Source: Falsihalocynthiibacter halioticoli (GTDB taxonomy: Bacteria > Pseudomonadota > Alphaproteobacteria > Rhodobacterales > Rhodobacteraceae). From it: a stretch of DNA of 64,000 nucleotides. Both the position numbers and the translations under genes were made by a program. Below are positions 26,468-36,900 of the stretch, one piece after another; the stretch's first letter is position 1; every line of letters begins with the position of its first letter. The notes beneath the pieces are model-generated. The model worked only from the letters and a program-made list of their open reading frames with translations. It did not search any database and had not been told where the DNA came from. The stretch covers positions 8,139 through 72,138 of the forward strand of contig NZ_JAOYFC010000005.1 of the NCBI RefSeq assembly GCF_025802015.1. The letters are read 5' to 3'.

Positions 26468-27030
26468 CACGCAGTCGCCGCCAAGGCGCGCTGGATCGTG
26501 CTTCTGTTGACCCCCAGTATTTCCGCCATGCCTGAGACTGTTTCACGTTTCGTCTGGATGGCCCGTTTGGCGTGTGCGATTTGTGTTGGCGTAAGGGCTG
26601 GCGGCCGACCCAGACGCTTGCCGCGCTTCTTTGCGGCTTTTAGCCCCGCTGTGGTCCGCTCTCTGATGAGGTCACGCTCGAATTCGGCAAGCGCGCCCAT
26701 GATGTGGAACACCAACCTTCCGCCTGCGGTTGTCGTGTCGATCCCGTCCGTCAAACTGCGGAACTCGATGCCACGGTCTCCAAAAAGCTTCAGAAGATGA
26801 ATCAGGTCCGCAATAGACCGCCCTACCCTGTCCAGCTTCCAGACAACCAAAGTATCGCCTTCGCCCAACAGATCCATCGCCTCGGAAAAACCTGTCCGGG
26901 TCTCTGCCACCGTCGCTCCGCTCTGCGCCTTGTCAGTGACGATGCGACCGCACCCGGCTTCAGTCAGCGCCTCGATCTGTAGATCAAGGTTCTGTTCGTC
27001 TGTAGACACGCGTGCATAGCCGATTTTCAT
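26467..27030 (-). CDS. Serine recombinase/resolvase (Tn3-resolvase type)
   Basis: The 187-aa protein starts at the ATG at 27030 and has the resolvase/invertase N-terminus (KIGYARVSTDEQNLDLQ; catalytic Ser9), the Arg-containing KLDRVGRS and EFERDLIRERT motifs, and a C-terminal helix-turn-helix (VSGMAEILGVNRSTIQRAL). All catalytic features look intact. Its stop overlaps the start of the REase-like gene, so it is the first gene of the ABC-3C operon. Such recombinases often come with defence cassettes and may mobilise or invert them. No flanking res site was recognised. Confidence 0.9.
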   Translation of the reverse strand: MKIGYARVSTDEQNLDLQIEALTEAGCGRIVTDKAQSGATVAETRTGFSEAMDLLGEGDTLVVWKLDRVGRSIADLIHLLKLFGDRGIEFRSLTDGIDTTTAGGRLVFHIMGALAEFERDLIRERTTAGLKAAKKRGKRLGRPPALTPTQIAHAKRAIQTKRETVSGMAEILGVNRSTIQRALAATA

Positions 27031-27097
27031 GACAGCTTTGTGCATCAGGTTTTTGCGGCAGTCCACCTCAAAAGAAATCAATGACTTGGCGGAAGGC

Positions 27098-27137
27098 AAA
27101 AAAGTGCCGCAAAAAGGGTCCTTTTCGCGGCGCTTTT
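27098..27137. terminator. Bidirectional intrinsic terminator
   Basis: GTGCCGC plus AAAAAGG (27104-27117) pairs with CCTTTT plus CGCGGCGC (27120-27133). A-run and T-run flank both sides (AAAAAA at 27098, TTTT at 27134), so it works on the minus strand after the 357-aa gene. It separates the restriction cassette from the ABC-3C operon, which therefore needs its own promoter. Confidence 0.75.
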
Positions 27138-27147
27138 GGAACCAGAC

Positions 27148-28221
27148 CTAGTGTCCACGGCTTGGCCAGCTAAACCCAAAATGACGGACGTAATACTCAT
27201 CATGCATGTACTTCAGGTCGTCTTCCCAATCCGAAATCGCATCCTCATATCCGCGTGACTGCATCTTTTTGAAATTTTTTGCTAAACCGGCAAGGTGGTA
27301 GGCGATTTTTCGCAGTCTCAAGGCGGACTTTGGTTCGCCCCACATTCGAAGCGTTGAAATTCCATCGATTGGCGGAAGCTGTCCCGAGAAACAGCGATCA
27401 AGAATCAACTGTCGTGTTGACGCGGGCAAGCCATTTGTTTTCCCGACGGTATATCCGAGCACTTTTAGAAAGCTTTCTTCAGCCCTCTCAAAGTCGCCAC
27501 CACCATGACCACTTCCAACATCTGTAGAGGGCCATTTAAAGGCTTCCACCTCGGGCAGATTTCGGATCCTGCGCCGCCACTCCTTTTCGACAGAGATAAC
27601 AATCAAAAGGTGTTCATCTTTCTTTTGACCCGTCGAATTGGCTGCACGTGATGTATTTGCCTTCCACAAATTCAGGAGTTGCTCATTATTGGACTTGGAC
27701 AGGGAAGAGCGAATTCTTTTTCCGCTCGCAACGAGTGATGACATCTCTCGCTTCTGACGAGCATTTGCTTGACGCTTCGCGCCTTCTTCTCTGCGCGCTT
27801 CGTTTGATTGCCGCTTTTCCAGCTTCGCTTGGGTTTTTTGCTTTTTGGTTTCCCTCTTTTGATCGAGATGCCGCTGCTTTCTAGCAGCTGTTTCGATTGT
27901 CTTTACCCATGAATGAAAGTGTCGCTGGTAAATTACTTCTATTTCCGCTTGGTGGCGGATGACGGTTTGCCCCTTGAAGGTCAGGCCGACCTTGGAATTT
28001 GGCCCTTCGTGCGGAGACCCGACCCACATTTCCTCTCGCATGACAGTGAAGAGACGCACAAAAACCTGGTAAAAAACCGGGTCTACGCCAACACCATGAA
28101 GTTCCTGATACGCCTTTCCGACAGCAATCCATTCCTTCGGTTGGTCTGCCAAGCTGTTCAAAACGAAAAGCGACAGCTCTCTAAGCGTATCTTGATTAAG
28201 TCTAAAACTTGATCTGCTCAC
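27148..28221 (-). CDS. Unrecognised 357-aa protein at the end of the restriction cassette
   Basis: I do not recognise this protein. The N-terminal 110 residues look like a winged helix (TLRELSLFVLNSLADQPKEW). A very basic, Lys/Arg/Gln-rich helical region follows at about 110-190, and then a C-terminal globular part with conserved-looking aromatics (WEDDLKYMHDEYYVRHFGFS). The basic coil suggests nucleic-acid binding. It lies 84 bp after the Res gene on the same strand and immediately before a terminator, so it is the last gene of the restriction operon and a candidate accessory subunit. Confidence 0.7.
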   Translation of the reverse strand: MSRSSFRLNQDTLRELSLFVLNSLADQPKEWIAVGKAYQELHGVGVDPVFYQVFVRLFTVMREEMWVGSPHEGPNSKVGLTFKGQTVIRHQAEIEVIYQRHFHSWVKTIETAARKQRHLDQKRETKKQKTQAKLEKRQSNEARREEGAKRQANARQKREMSSLVASGKRIRSSLSKSNNEQLLNLWKANTSRAANSTGQKKDEHLLIVISVEKEWRRRIRNLPEVEAFKWPSTDVGSGHGGGDFERAEESFLKVLGYTVGKTNGLPASTRQLILDRCFSGQLPPIDGISTLRMWGEPKSALRLRKIAYHLAGLAKNFKKMQSRGYEDAISDWEDDLKYMHDEYYVRHFGFSWPSRGH

Positions 28222-28305
28222 GTGAAACCGCTCTTAAGTAAGCCCGGGGGCAGGTGGGTATTCTATGTTCAGCTGTGCATCCATGGAGGCCGACGGTTTT
28301 TGCGC

Positions 28306-31300
28306 TCAAGCTGGCGGATGATTGGCCTGACCGCGAACAGCGGACATTAGTTCAGAAAAATCGGACACGACATCATACTTCACGCGGTCATTTGGAACGC
28401 TGTTTGCAATCTCCTCAAAGAACTTTCTGGCACACTTGATTTTCTCCCGCTCCAACTCGCGGAACTTCAGAGACGGCTGTGAACCCTTTGTTTCGGCAAC
28501 AAAATAGATGTGTTGCACCGATTGCTCTTTGAAAGCTATCGCCCAGTCGGGGTTGTAATCGCCGACAGGTGTAGGGATGAGAAACCCTTGCGGTAGCTTG
28601 GAATAGACGACAATTTCATCGCTTGTGTCCAGGTCTTCGACAAATCTTCGTTCGACCCCAGAGTCAACTATGGCATAGTCGTAAATGTGGTTGCGCAATT
28701 TTCCAACGGCCTGCGTCAAATCAGTGCCACTCTGGGTCGCGGGGAAAATATCGGTGTCGTATCTGTCGGCAGTTGCATCATAGGTCAGATGCTCGATGAC
28801 AGTCGTGGCTTTCTGCTCTTTGATTATGCGTGAGGCTTCGGAGATGAACTGTTCCGGATTGGCCTGAAATGTCGAGAACTTTGCGGCGCTCATTCCAGTC
28901 AAGATTTTCCCAATTGTCCCGCGTGTGAGATCCGCGCCTTCGGCGAGTTTGCCGATAACGTCATATGAAACGAGGGAATGGGCGGAACTACTTTCCTCAC
29001 TGCGTATACCTGATTGTTTAAACGCAGCTCCGGTTCGAATCTGAGCCTCAGTCAGCTCATCCGAAAGTTTGCCTTCGGTGACGACGTATTGCAGAGGTGA
29101 GACAACGAGATCCCGGTCCAAAGCATCGATGCAGCGTCTGACCAGGTCATTGGAGTCAAATTCGACCTGATAAACTGCCTTCCGGTTGATGCGCTGCCAA
29201 AGTTCCTGAAACTCCTTCTTTTCGAAGTTCTTGTTTCGCAGGTTAGGTTTGCCCTTGCGGCCATCGCCCATCATGTTCTCAAGCTGGCTTCCGTTGAAGA
29301 CGGTATCGATGAGCTGCAGGATCTGTTCCTGTTGGCCTGATAGCTCCTCGGGCAACTCGGCTAGCGTTCCTGCCTCACGCGCGTCATGATAGGCTTGAGT
29401 GATGCCATCATTATCATCGATGTAGTCGTTCTTGACGAGATACCGCTCGATGCGTTTGGCCATGTCCCTGGACACAGTGGTTTCACTCCCGTTGACCGTG
29501 ATCGACTTGCCCTCAAAGTATTCCGCGTTGGCCTGGCGTGGCCGCTCCGACAGATTTTCGGCGATTTCTTTCTGAAGACCGCCAACAAAGTCTTTATAGC
29601 TTTCACTGGCCACCACGGTCAGGACGTTGATGTCATGTACGGTCGCTGCATGATCCATGCGGTCCCCGTTCTTATTGACAGAAATGCGCAGCCCCCGGCC
29701 AACTTCCTGACGGCGAGAGATGGTGTTGTCGCTGTGCTTGAGCATGCACATCACAAAGACATTCGGGTTGTCCCAGCCCTCGCGCAACGCGGAGTGGGAG
29801 AAGATGAACCGCGTCGGCTCCTCGAAAGAAAGCAGCCGCTCCTTGTCCTTTAGGATCAGATCGTAGGCCGAAACGTCATTCGTTTGTCCCGCTAGTTCTC
29901 CTCGAGCTACAACTTGCGGGTCGACTTGCCGCCCTTTCTTGTCGATCGAGAAATAGCCGTTGTGGGTTGCTCCGACGTCGATGCTGTCCAGATGCTTTCG
30001 GTAGGCCTCATCTTCCAAGGGCAACTCGCCGAGATATTCGGCTTTCAGCGCTTCGTATTCCACTTCGAAGACACGGGCATATTCGCCTTTTTCATCGTCA
30101 GCGTCATAGTCCCGATACTTTGCAACCTCGTCGATGAAGAACAGGGACAGCACTTTGATACCCTTGGCGAACAGCTGCTTTTCACGCTCCAGATGGGCCG
30201 CGATGGTCTCGCGGATCTGAATGCGGCGGATGTCACGTTCGGTGATGTCGCCGCTGGCTTCACCGGCCCTCAGAACCTCCCCGTTTGTGAAATGGACCTC
30301 ATCCACACGAGCGTCGATGTCGGAGACGACAAAGTCCCGATATTGATCGAGCCCCTTGGACAGATCAAACAGGTTACGACCCTTCTCGACCTTCCGCAGC
30401 ACCCGCTTGATGCCCGAGTTGGTCCTCACCTCCATCTCGACCCGCGCAACGGGGTCGCTTTTGGAGATCTGAATGCCCTCAAGGTACAGATACGCATTCG
30501 TGCCCGTCAGACCCTTGGCCTGAATGCCGCGCACTTCGATCTTCTTGACCAGCTTCTGGCTGAACGCATCGACCGCATCCAGACGATGCACCTTGTTGTG
30601 GATCGTCTTATGGGTCGCGGAATAGCGCAGGATGAACAGCGGGTTGAACTTGGGCAGGGCGTTCTGGGTTGCCGTGCCTTCCATCTTTTGCGGCTCGTCG
30701 AGGATCAGGATGGGGCGGTTCTTGGCGATCACGTCGATTGGCTTGCGGGACTGGAAATCATCCAGCTCTTCATAGATCCGCCGGTTGTCAGCGCCGCTCG
30801 CATTGAACGCCTGCACGTTGATTACCATCACGTTGATGCCCGCGTCCGAGGAAAAGCTTTCCAGCTCATGCAACCGCTTGGAATTGTAGATGAAGAACCG
30901 CGCCTTCTTGCCGTAGCTTTCAACGAAATGCTCTGCCGTCATCTCCAGCGACTTGGCCACGCCTTCGCGGATCGCGATCGACGGGACCATGATGATGAAC
31001 TTGGACCAGCCATAGCGCTTGTTCATCTCGAAGATGGATTTGATGTAGCAATAGGTTTTGCCCGTGCCGGTCTCCATCTCGATGTCGAGGTTGATGGCCG
31101 CGCCGGGTTTATAGCTTCCCTTCTTGGGCTTGCCCTTGTCATCAACGAAGGTGCTGAGGCTCTCGGACAAAGGCAGGTTCTGGCGTTGCTGCACCTTGCG
31201 GATGTTTTCAAGAACAGAGACGGCTGGGTGGATGCCAGCGTTACTGAACCCGTCTTCGTCCGCCCGCATCTGCGCGCGGCGGCCCGGGTCGATACGGTAG

Positions 31301-31395
31301 ATTTGGCCGGATGTGTTGGGCTGGCCCTCGAAACAATCGACCACGGCCTCGACCGCCGCTGTTTGGTAGTCTTGCGACTTGAACTTGATCTTCAT
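28306..31395 (-). CDS. res: Type III restriction enzyme, Res subunit
   Basis: The 1029-aa protein has a superfamily 2 helicase core: Walker A METGTGKTYCYIK near residue 110, the DExx-box variant LDEPQKM near 232, and motif VI around RRQEVGRGLRIS near 560-570. A C-terminal PD-(D/E)xK nuclease domain carries VGDYNPDWAIAF followed by FVAETKG. It translocates on DNA and cuts when two unmethylated sites meet, working with Mod. The start lies 5 bp after the Mod stop. The REase core is present, so the enzyme looks active. Confidence 0.9.
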   Translation of the reverse strand: MKIKFKSQDYQTAAVEAVVDCFEGQPNTSGQIYRIDPGRRAQMRADEDGFSNAGIHPAVSVLENIRKVQQRQNLPLSESLSTFVDDKGKPKKGSYKPGAAINLDIEMETGTGKTYCYIKSIFEMNKRYGWSKFIIMVPSIAIREGVAKSLEMTAEHFVESYGKKARFFIYNSKRLHELESFSSDAGINVMVINVQAFNASGADNRRIYEELDDFQSRKPIDVIAKNRPILILDEPQKMEGTATQNALPKFNPLFILRYSATHKTIHNKVHRLDAVDAFSQKLVKKIEVRGIQAKGLTGTNAYLYLEGIQISKSDPVARVEMEVRTNSGIKRVLRKVEKGRNLFDLSKGLDQYRDFVVSDIDARVDEVHFTNGEVLRAGEASGDITERDIRRIQIRETIAAHLEREKQLFAKGIKVLSLFFIDEVAKYRDYDADDEKGEYARVFEVEYEALKAEYLGELPLEDEAYRKHLDSIDVGATHNGYFSIDKKGRQVDPQVVARGELAGQTNDVSAYDLILKDKERLLSFEEPTRFIFSHSALREGWDNPNVFVMCMLKHSDNTISRRQEVGRGLRISVNKNGDRMDHAATVHDINVLTVVASESYKDFVGGLQKEIAENLSERPRQANAEYFEGKSITVNGSETTVSRDMAKRIERYLVKNDYIDDNDGITQAYHDAREAGTLAELPEELSGQQEQILQLIDTVFNGSQLENMMGDGRKGKPNLRNKNFEKKEFQELWQRINRKAVYQVEFDSNDLVRRCIDALDRDLVVSPLQYVVTEGKLSDELTEAQIRTGAAFKQSGIRSEESSSAHSLVSYDVIGKLAEGADLTRGTIGKILTGMSAAKFSTFQANPEQFISEASRIIKEQKATTVIEHLTYDATADRYDTDIFPATQSGTDLTQAVGKLRNHIYDYAIVDSGVERRFVEDLDTSDEIVVYSKLPQGFLIPTPVGDYNPDWAIAFKEQSVQHIYFVAETKGSQPSLKFRELEREKIKCARKFFEEIANSVPNDRVKYDVVSDFSELMSAVRGQANHPPA

Positions 31396-31399
31396 GGGG

Positions 31400-33289
31400 T
31401 CAAATCGCCTTCACTTCGGTCTCGGGCGACATGGCTTTGAAAATCTGGCGCACGTTGATCTTGGTCTGGTCGTCGGCAAAACCTGTGTCCTTGAACACGA
31501 TCCGCATGGGGGCGTGGCCTGCCAGCTCTTTGACCAAATCTTCGGAGATGCCATCGTCGAAACAGGCCATCAGGGCAGTGTCGTCGACGAAGAAGACGGT
31601 TTTGCCCTGCACGGTCTCGCGGCGGATGGGCAGGGTCAGGTCAACGCCCCAGTCGAGCAGGACTTGGAACAACAGATCCTCGGCCGTGCGGTCGGGTTTG
31701 ACGTTGTCCACGCGGGACAGCAGGTCCGCCTGAGAGGTCTGATCCGGCGTGTAGAACACATCGGCCATGTTGGAGCTGTCGATCTTAAGCACGCGGAAGC
31801 CGACATCCTTGTTCCAATCGGGGTGACACTCCCCTTCGAGGATTTTCTGACCTGCCCGGCGGATGCGCTCTTTCGTCAACTCGGCAATTGAATGAAACCC
31901 CTGCGCATGAGCTTCGGAACCGTCCGCGATTTCCTCAGGGATTTGAACGGTAACAAATGGCCTGTTGCCGCCATCTTCGGAGTTCAGCTTTGCGACAGCA
32001 TGAGCCGTTGTGCCGGAGCCAGCAAAGAAGTCGACAACTATATCATCAGGGTTGGGCGCTCCTTGCTCCAAGAGTGCCTGAATTAAGCTAACAGGTTTTG
32101 GAAAATCAAAGAACTTGTTGCCAAATAGATCCCGGACTTCTCGGGACCCATTGAGAGTGAAACCGACCTCAGTTGAGAGGACAGACGAAAACCCAGTGAA
32201 CTCATTGTTGAGCTCCGATTTGAATTTCTTCTCTCTTGGACGGCCGTCGTCCTTCTTTGGAAAAACAATTCGTTCTTCCTCAATTTTCTGCTTCATAGTC
32301 TCTTTAGAGTATCGCCAACCACTGTCAGGAGGGCACATAAAATCTCTGCCGGTCTCAGGATCTGTGATGGCGTAGTGCAAATTTGGACGTTGCTGAGCAT
32401 TTGCAAGGCCGAGGATACTGTTGCTCATCCAAGGCCCACGCTCGTCTTCGTCGGGGTTGGTGTATTTTGCTGCGTCGATCGCTTTTCCTCGCAGGGAAAA
32501 CTCTGAAATGCTGCGGGCATAAACAACGATGTACTCATGGTCGCTAGAGGAGTTCGTTTTGTTTCGACTGTCGATAATCTGGCGGGACTTCCAAATTAGA
32601 GACGTGACGAAGTTATCAGCGCCAAACACCTCGTCACAAACTTTGCGAAGGTTTACCATCTCAACATCGTTGATGCTGATGAAGACTGCCCCGTCTCCAC
32701 TCAGGAGATCACGAGCCCGAACTAGTCGAGAAAAAATGAACGATATCCAATCTGAGTGGAAACGTCCGTTTGCGATTGTATTCGCAACCATTCGATTGCC
32801 TTCGTCATCCCTTTGATTCGACCGCTCCAGAAATTCTGCCGAACTCTCCGCGAAATCATCGTCGTAAACAAAGTCATGCCCCGTGTTATACGGTGGGTCG
32901 ATGTAGATCATCTTGACCTTGCCCAGATAGGTCTCTTGCAGCAGCTTCAGCGCCTCAAGGTTGTCGCCTTCGATGAACAGGTTCTGGGTGGTGTCGAAAT
33001 CCACGCTTTCCTCCCGCGCGGGGCGCAGGGTTTTGGCGATGGGGGCGTTGGCGGTGATCAGCGCCTCGCGCTTGCCTGGCCAGTTCAGGTGATAGCGTTC
33101 CTGCGGCCCCTTGACGATGCTGTCCGATAGTTCCTGACGCAGCTGGTCAAAATCCACCGCCAATCGCAGCTTGCCATTCTCATCCGCCGCCTCGGTCACG
33201 CAGCCGGGGAAGAGCGCACGGATCTTGGCGATATTGTCCTGCGTCAGGTCAGGGCTATGCATCTTCAGCTTGTCAATCTCGTCACTCAT
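31400..33289 (-). CDS. mod: Type III-like DNA methyltransferase, Mod subunit
   Basis: The 629-aa adenine methyltransferase has motif IV DPPYNTG near residue 130, before the AdoMet-binding motif I FFAGSGTTAHAV near 423. That is the beta-class order seen in type III Mod proteins. The variable region in between (about 200-350) will set the target sequence. It modifies host DNA and, with the Res protein encoded 5 bp downstream, forms the restriction complex. The start is typical, and DUF4391 lies 15 bp upstream. Confidence 0.92.
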   Translation of the reverse strand: MSDEIDKLKMHSPDLTQDNIAKIRALFPGCVTEAADENGKLRLAVDFDQLRQELSDSIVKGPQERYHLNWPGKREALITANAPIAKTLRPAREESVDFDTTQNLFIEGDNLEALKLLQETYLGKVKMIYIDPPYNTGHDFVYDDDFAESSAEFLERSNQRDDEGNRMVANTIANGRFHSDWISFIFSRLVRARDLLSGDGAVFISINDVEMVNLRKVCDEVFGADNFVTSLIWKSRQIIDSRNKTNSSSDHEYIVVYARSISEFSLRGKAIDAAKYTNPDEDERGPWMSNSILGLANAQQRPNLHYAITDPETGRDFMCPPDSGWRYSKETMKQKIEEERIVFPKKDDGRPREKKFKSELNNEFTGFSSVLSTEVGFTLNGSREVRDLFGNKFFDFPKPVSLIQALLEQGAPNPDDIVVDFFAGSGTTAHAVAKLNSEDGGNRPFVTVQIPEEIADGSEAHAQGFHSIAELTKERIRRAGQKILEGECHPDWNKDVGFRVLKIDSSNMADVFYTPDQTSQADLLSRVDNVKPDRTAEDLLFQVLLDWGVDLTLPIRRETVQGKTVFFVDDTALMACFDDGISEDLVKELAGHAPMRIVFKDTGFADDQTKINVRQIFKAMSPETEVKAI

Positions 33290-33303
33290 GGTCTTCCCTC
33301 TGC

Positions 33304-33972
33304 CTATTCCGGCTTTTTCAGATGCTCTAAGTCCGCCTGCGCCTCACGCAGCTGACCGTGCAGTGTCATTCTGATGTTGAATTGCGTCTCGCGTTTCAAC
33401 TTGGATTTTAGCTGGCTGATCTCACGCTCTTTGGTCTTGAGGGCGTGCGTTCGGTCCATCCGCGCGCTCAAGGATTCCGCCGTTTGTGGCACAATCGGCA
33501 TGAGCGCCGTCAGGATCTGTTCATAAAGCACGCTCAGGTTTAGCGCCACTGGCAATGCGCTGCGCGGCGTGTCCGCTGACAACCAGTCTGATCGAAGGTG
33601 GTCGGAAAGCACCCACTTATCCGCTTCCGCCGCTGACGGGCGTTTGTGGGCCGCCGCGATTTGGATTTGGCCGTCCTGTTCCAGCTCGAACAGGATCGGG
33701 AAGGGGATGGCGCGGTCGATGGCCTTCAGCACGTCGTCGTGCACCGCGCCCGATTTGAGCGTGACGCGGAACACCTGAATTTCTGGCACAGATTTGGTGG
33801 CAGGCAGATTGATCGTCTCGGGGGCCAGTTTGGCCCGCCATGTGATTTGGTCGACTTGCGCGACGAATTTGTCCTTGAGCGCGGTGCTGGCCCGCACGCG
33901 GTCATATATCCGCGTCTTGGGCACAACGCGTTTCAGAAGCGTGGCTTTGGGATAGTCGAAGAGCGCCGTCAT
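33304..33972 (-). CDS. DUF4391 protein of the restriction cassette
   Basis: The 222-aa protein fits DUF4391: an N-terminal segment (ALFDYPKATLLKRVVPKTRI), a central domain (AKLAPETINLPATKSVPEIQ) and a C-terminal coiled coil (about 185-222). The family has no known reaction and usually occurs next to a PLD-helicase and a Mod/Res pair. Here it overlaps the helicase stop by 4 bp and precedes mod by 15 bp, so it is made in step with both. A bridging or specificity-related role is a guess. Confidence 0.8.
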   Translation of the reverse strand: MTALFDYPKATLLKRVVPKTRIYDRVRASTALKDKFVAQVDQITWRAKLAPETINLPATKSVPEIQVFRVTLKSGAVHDDVLKAIDRAIPFPILFELEQDGQIQIAAAHKRPSAAEADKWVLSDHLRSDWLSADTPRSALPVALNLSVLYEQILTALMPIVPQTAESLSARMDRTHALKTKEREISQLKSKLKRETQFNIRMTLHGQLREAQADLEHLKKPE

Positions 33973-36900
33973 GCGGGATCTCGCACGACGATGAAGGCCA
34001 GAAGCTCAAAATCATCTAGCCCTGCGATGGTGTGGGTCAGAGCCGTGGTGTGCCCGCCCGAAAACAGGCTATCGAGGTCGCGTTCTTCCTTCACCTCGAT
34101 CATTGATTTGATCGCGTCTCTGAGTAGTTCGGAATACTTGCCCATCTCGCGCCCGTCGCGGGTTTCAGTGTTAAAGGCGTCACAAAGGGTCTTGAGCGGT
34201 TTATCCAGCCCCTTGCAGCTTGCGCGGATCAGGTCGAGCAGGCGTTTTACCTCGGTATGGTCGGCAATGACGTTTGCGTCGTTGTCGAGATAGACCAGAT
34301 AGTAGGGGTGCAGCCGGTTCTGTTGGTTGACGTTCACATCGGGGTGGATGTTGCGCAGGGCAAAGATCACACCGGGCTGCAGCCCCTTGGCGGGGTTGGA
34401 TGGGACGATGGCGTGCAGGCCTTTGGGCTGGCCGGATAGGTCGCCATGTTCCTTGGTGTAGTTGAGCAGGTCCATGCGGAAGTCGTTCAGGCCAAGATCC
34501 GTGATTGAGACACCCGTCTTGACATCTTCCAGCTCGATCACCTCGTCCTGAAGGCGTTGTAGCTGGTCCTTGCGATAGGCGGTATCGCTGCTTTTGGCCG
34601 TCAATACGTTGTCTTCGCCGGTGCCTGCGAGGTCAACAATGTGCATCCGATTTTCGACACGTTCCTTGAGGTTGATGTACTCGTCGAGCGAGATGTCCGG
34701 CCAGTAGTTCACCAGCTGAATGGCTGAGTTGGGTGAACCAATCCGGTCGACCCGGCCAAACCTCTGGACGATGCGAACTGGGTTCCAGTGGATGTCGTAA
34801 TTGATCAGGTAGTCGCAATCCTGCAGGTTTTGTCCTTCGGAGATGCAATCGGTGCCAATCAGAATGTCCAGCTGTTCTGGCACTTCCGGCATTATCAGCG
34901 CCTTCTCTTTCGCCTTGGGGGCGAAGAGCGTCAGAACAGACTGGAAGTCGTAGTGAGGCTTCAAGGTCGTTTTAGGGTTGCCCGAGCCCGTGACGATACC
35001 CGTTTCAGAATCCATCGCAGCCTTCAGGGCTGGCGCGACATGTCGATAAAGGTATTCCGCCGTATCTGCGTAGGCTGTGAAGATCAGAACCTTGCGATTG
35101 CCAGGGTTCAAAGGGACGGCCATCTTCTGCTTGATGACGTCAATCAGGTGCTGAAGTTTGGCGTCCTCTTCGACGCCAACCTTTTCCATCTCGGTCAATA
35201 AGCCTTGGATGATCTCGCGGTCGCCGCCCAAGTCGGCCTTCCATGTAGGAATGTCCATATCAGCAAGGTCGATCTGGATCTTCTTGCCGATGGTGAATTC
35301 GCCAAGTCCCGACAGATCATCATCGTCCGTTTCCAAGTTGTCCATATCATTGAAAACGTCTTCAATCCTGCCGTTGCCACCACTCGCCTCGAAGCGATCG
35401 ATGGCATGCAGCATAGTGGCGATGTTTCGGTCGAGCGCACCCAGTGTAAGTCGGAATGCCTCGACTGAGCTTTCAAGGCGTTTCAGGAGGTTCGTCGTCA
35501 TCAGCGCTTGTAGGCTTCGCTCTCGGTCGGCCTGGCGCAACGTTCCTTTGGAGCCCTCCGTCTTGGTGTCGTAGAGCTCTTCGTATTTTGTGAGGCGGCT
35601 AGGTTGGATGTAGTTCACCGGTGCGTAGACGGCCATTTTGAGCAGTGACAAATCGCTATAAATCTCGTCAAACCCCACAACGTCTTCGCGGAACGTGATC
35701 GGCAGGTGATGGGAAATCGGCTTCTTACGTTCTGGAAACGGGCCAATGTCGGCAGTATCGTAGAACTGTTCGATGTGCTTCCGAGAACGCGCAATCGTCA
35801 CTGAGTCCAGCAGCTCAAAGAAATCTAGATCCAGCGCTCTGAGAATGGATTGTGCTGTGCGTTCCGCTGGAGGAAGCTCAGCCCAAGTGTTGAAGGCCGT
35901 CTGGGCCTTACGGAAAATCTCTTCAACACTGGATTTGGTTTTGAGGTTGCGGCTCAACGTGTCCGAGTGGCCTTCATATGCCAGTGCAAGCTGGTTGCGA
36001 AGGTCAGTGAACCTGTTGTTCACCGGGGTCGCGGAAAGCATCAGGACTTTCGTCTTCACACCGGCCCTGATGACCTTATTCATCAGCTTTTGATATCGTG
36101 TTTCCCGGTCTTTGTAGACGTCGTTATTCCGAAAATTATGTGATTCATCAATTACAATGAGATCATAGTTGCCCCAATTCACCCTATCCAGCGGTATGCC
36201 CAAGGACTCACCCGACGTTCTCGACAGGTCAGTGTGACAAAGCACGTCGTAGTTGAAGCGATCAGCCGCGAACAGGTTCGTTTTTAGATTCGTGTTGTAG
36301 TTGCGCCAATTGTCGGCGAGCTTTTTGGGGCAAAGAACCAGAACAGATTTGTTCCGCAGTTCATAATACTTGACTACCGCGAGCGCGGTGAAAGTTTTTC
36401 CCAAGCCGACACTGTCTGCGAGGATGCAGCCATTGTACGTCTCCAGCTTATTGATGACCCCCGTAGCTGCGTCTCTTTGGTAGTTGAACAACTTGTTCCA
36501 AACGAGGCTATCCAGATATCCCGTTTGGTCATTGGGCAGCACATCGTCATCAACCTCTTCCAGGAATTCCTTGAAGAGGTTGTACAGGATCAGGAAGTAA
36601 ATTCTCTGCGGTGAATTCTCTTGGTACACGGCCTCAATGTGTTGAAGCACCTGTTCTGTCACATCTTGGACGTTAGCAGGATTGGCCCAAACCTGATCAA
36701 ACAGGGAAAGATATGTCTTTGCAGACAGGTCGTCTTCGAAAGCATGGGTGAAGTTCGACACAGCGTTGCCTGGCTGGTAGCCCAAGTCGACCGCTGAAAA
36801 CCCGCTGATTGGCGAAAAAACTCGGTTACCTTTTCGTGCTTCGATATGCGCAAACTGCTGCATAGGCGCATCTGTTGCGTTAGATTTGAAGGTGGCTTTT

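Noticed and set aside
29914..31440. A 508-aa plus-strand open frame opposite the Res and Mod genes
   Set aside because: It is antisense to clear helicase and nuclease motifs on the minus strand, with no family match or SD; a frame shadow of the real genes.
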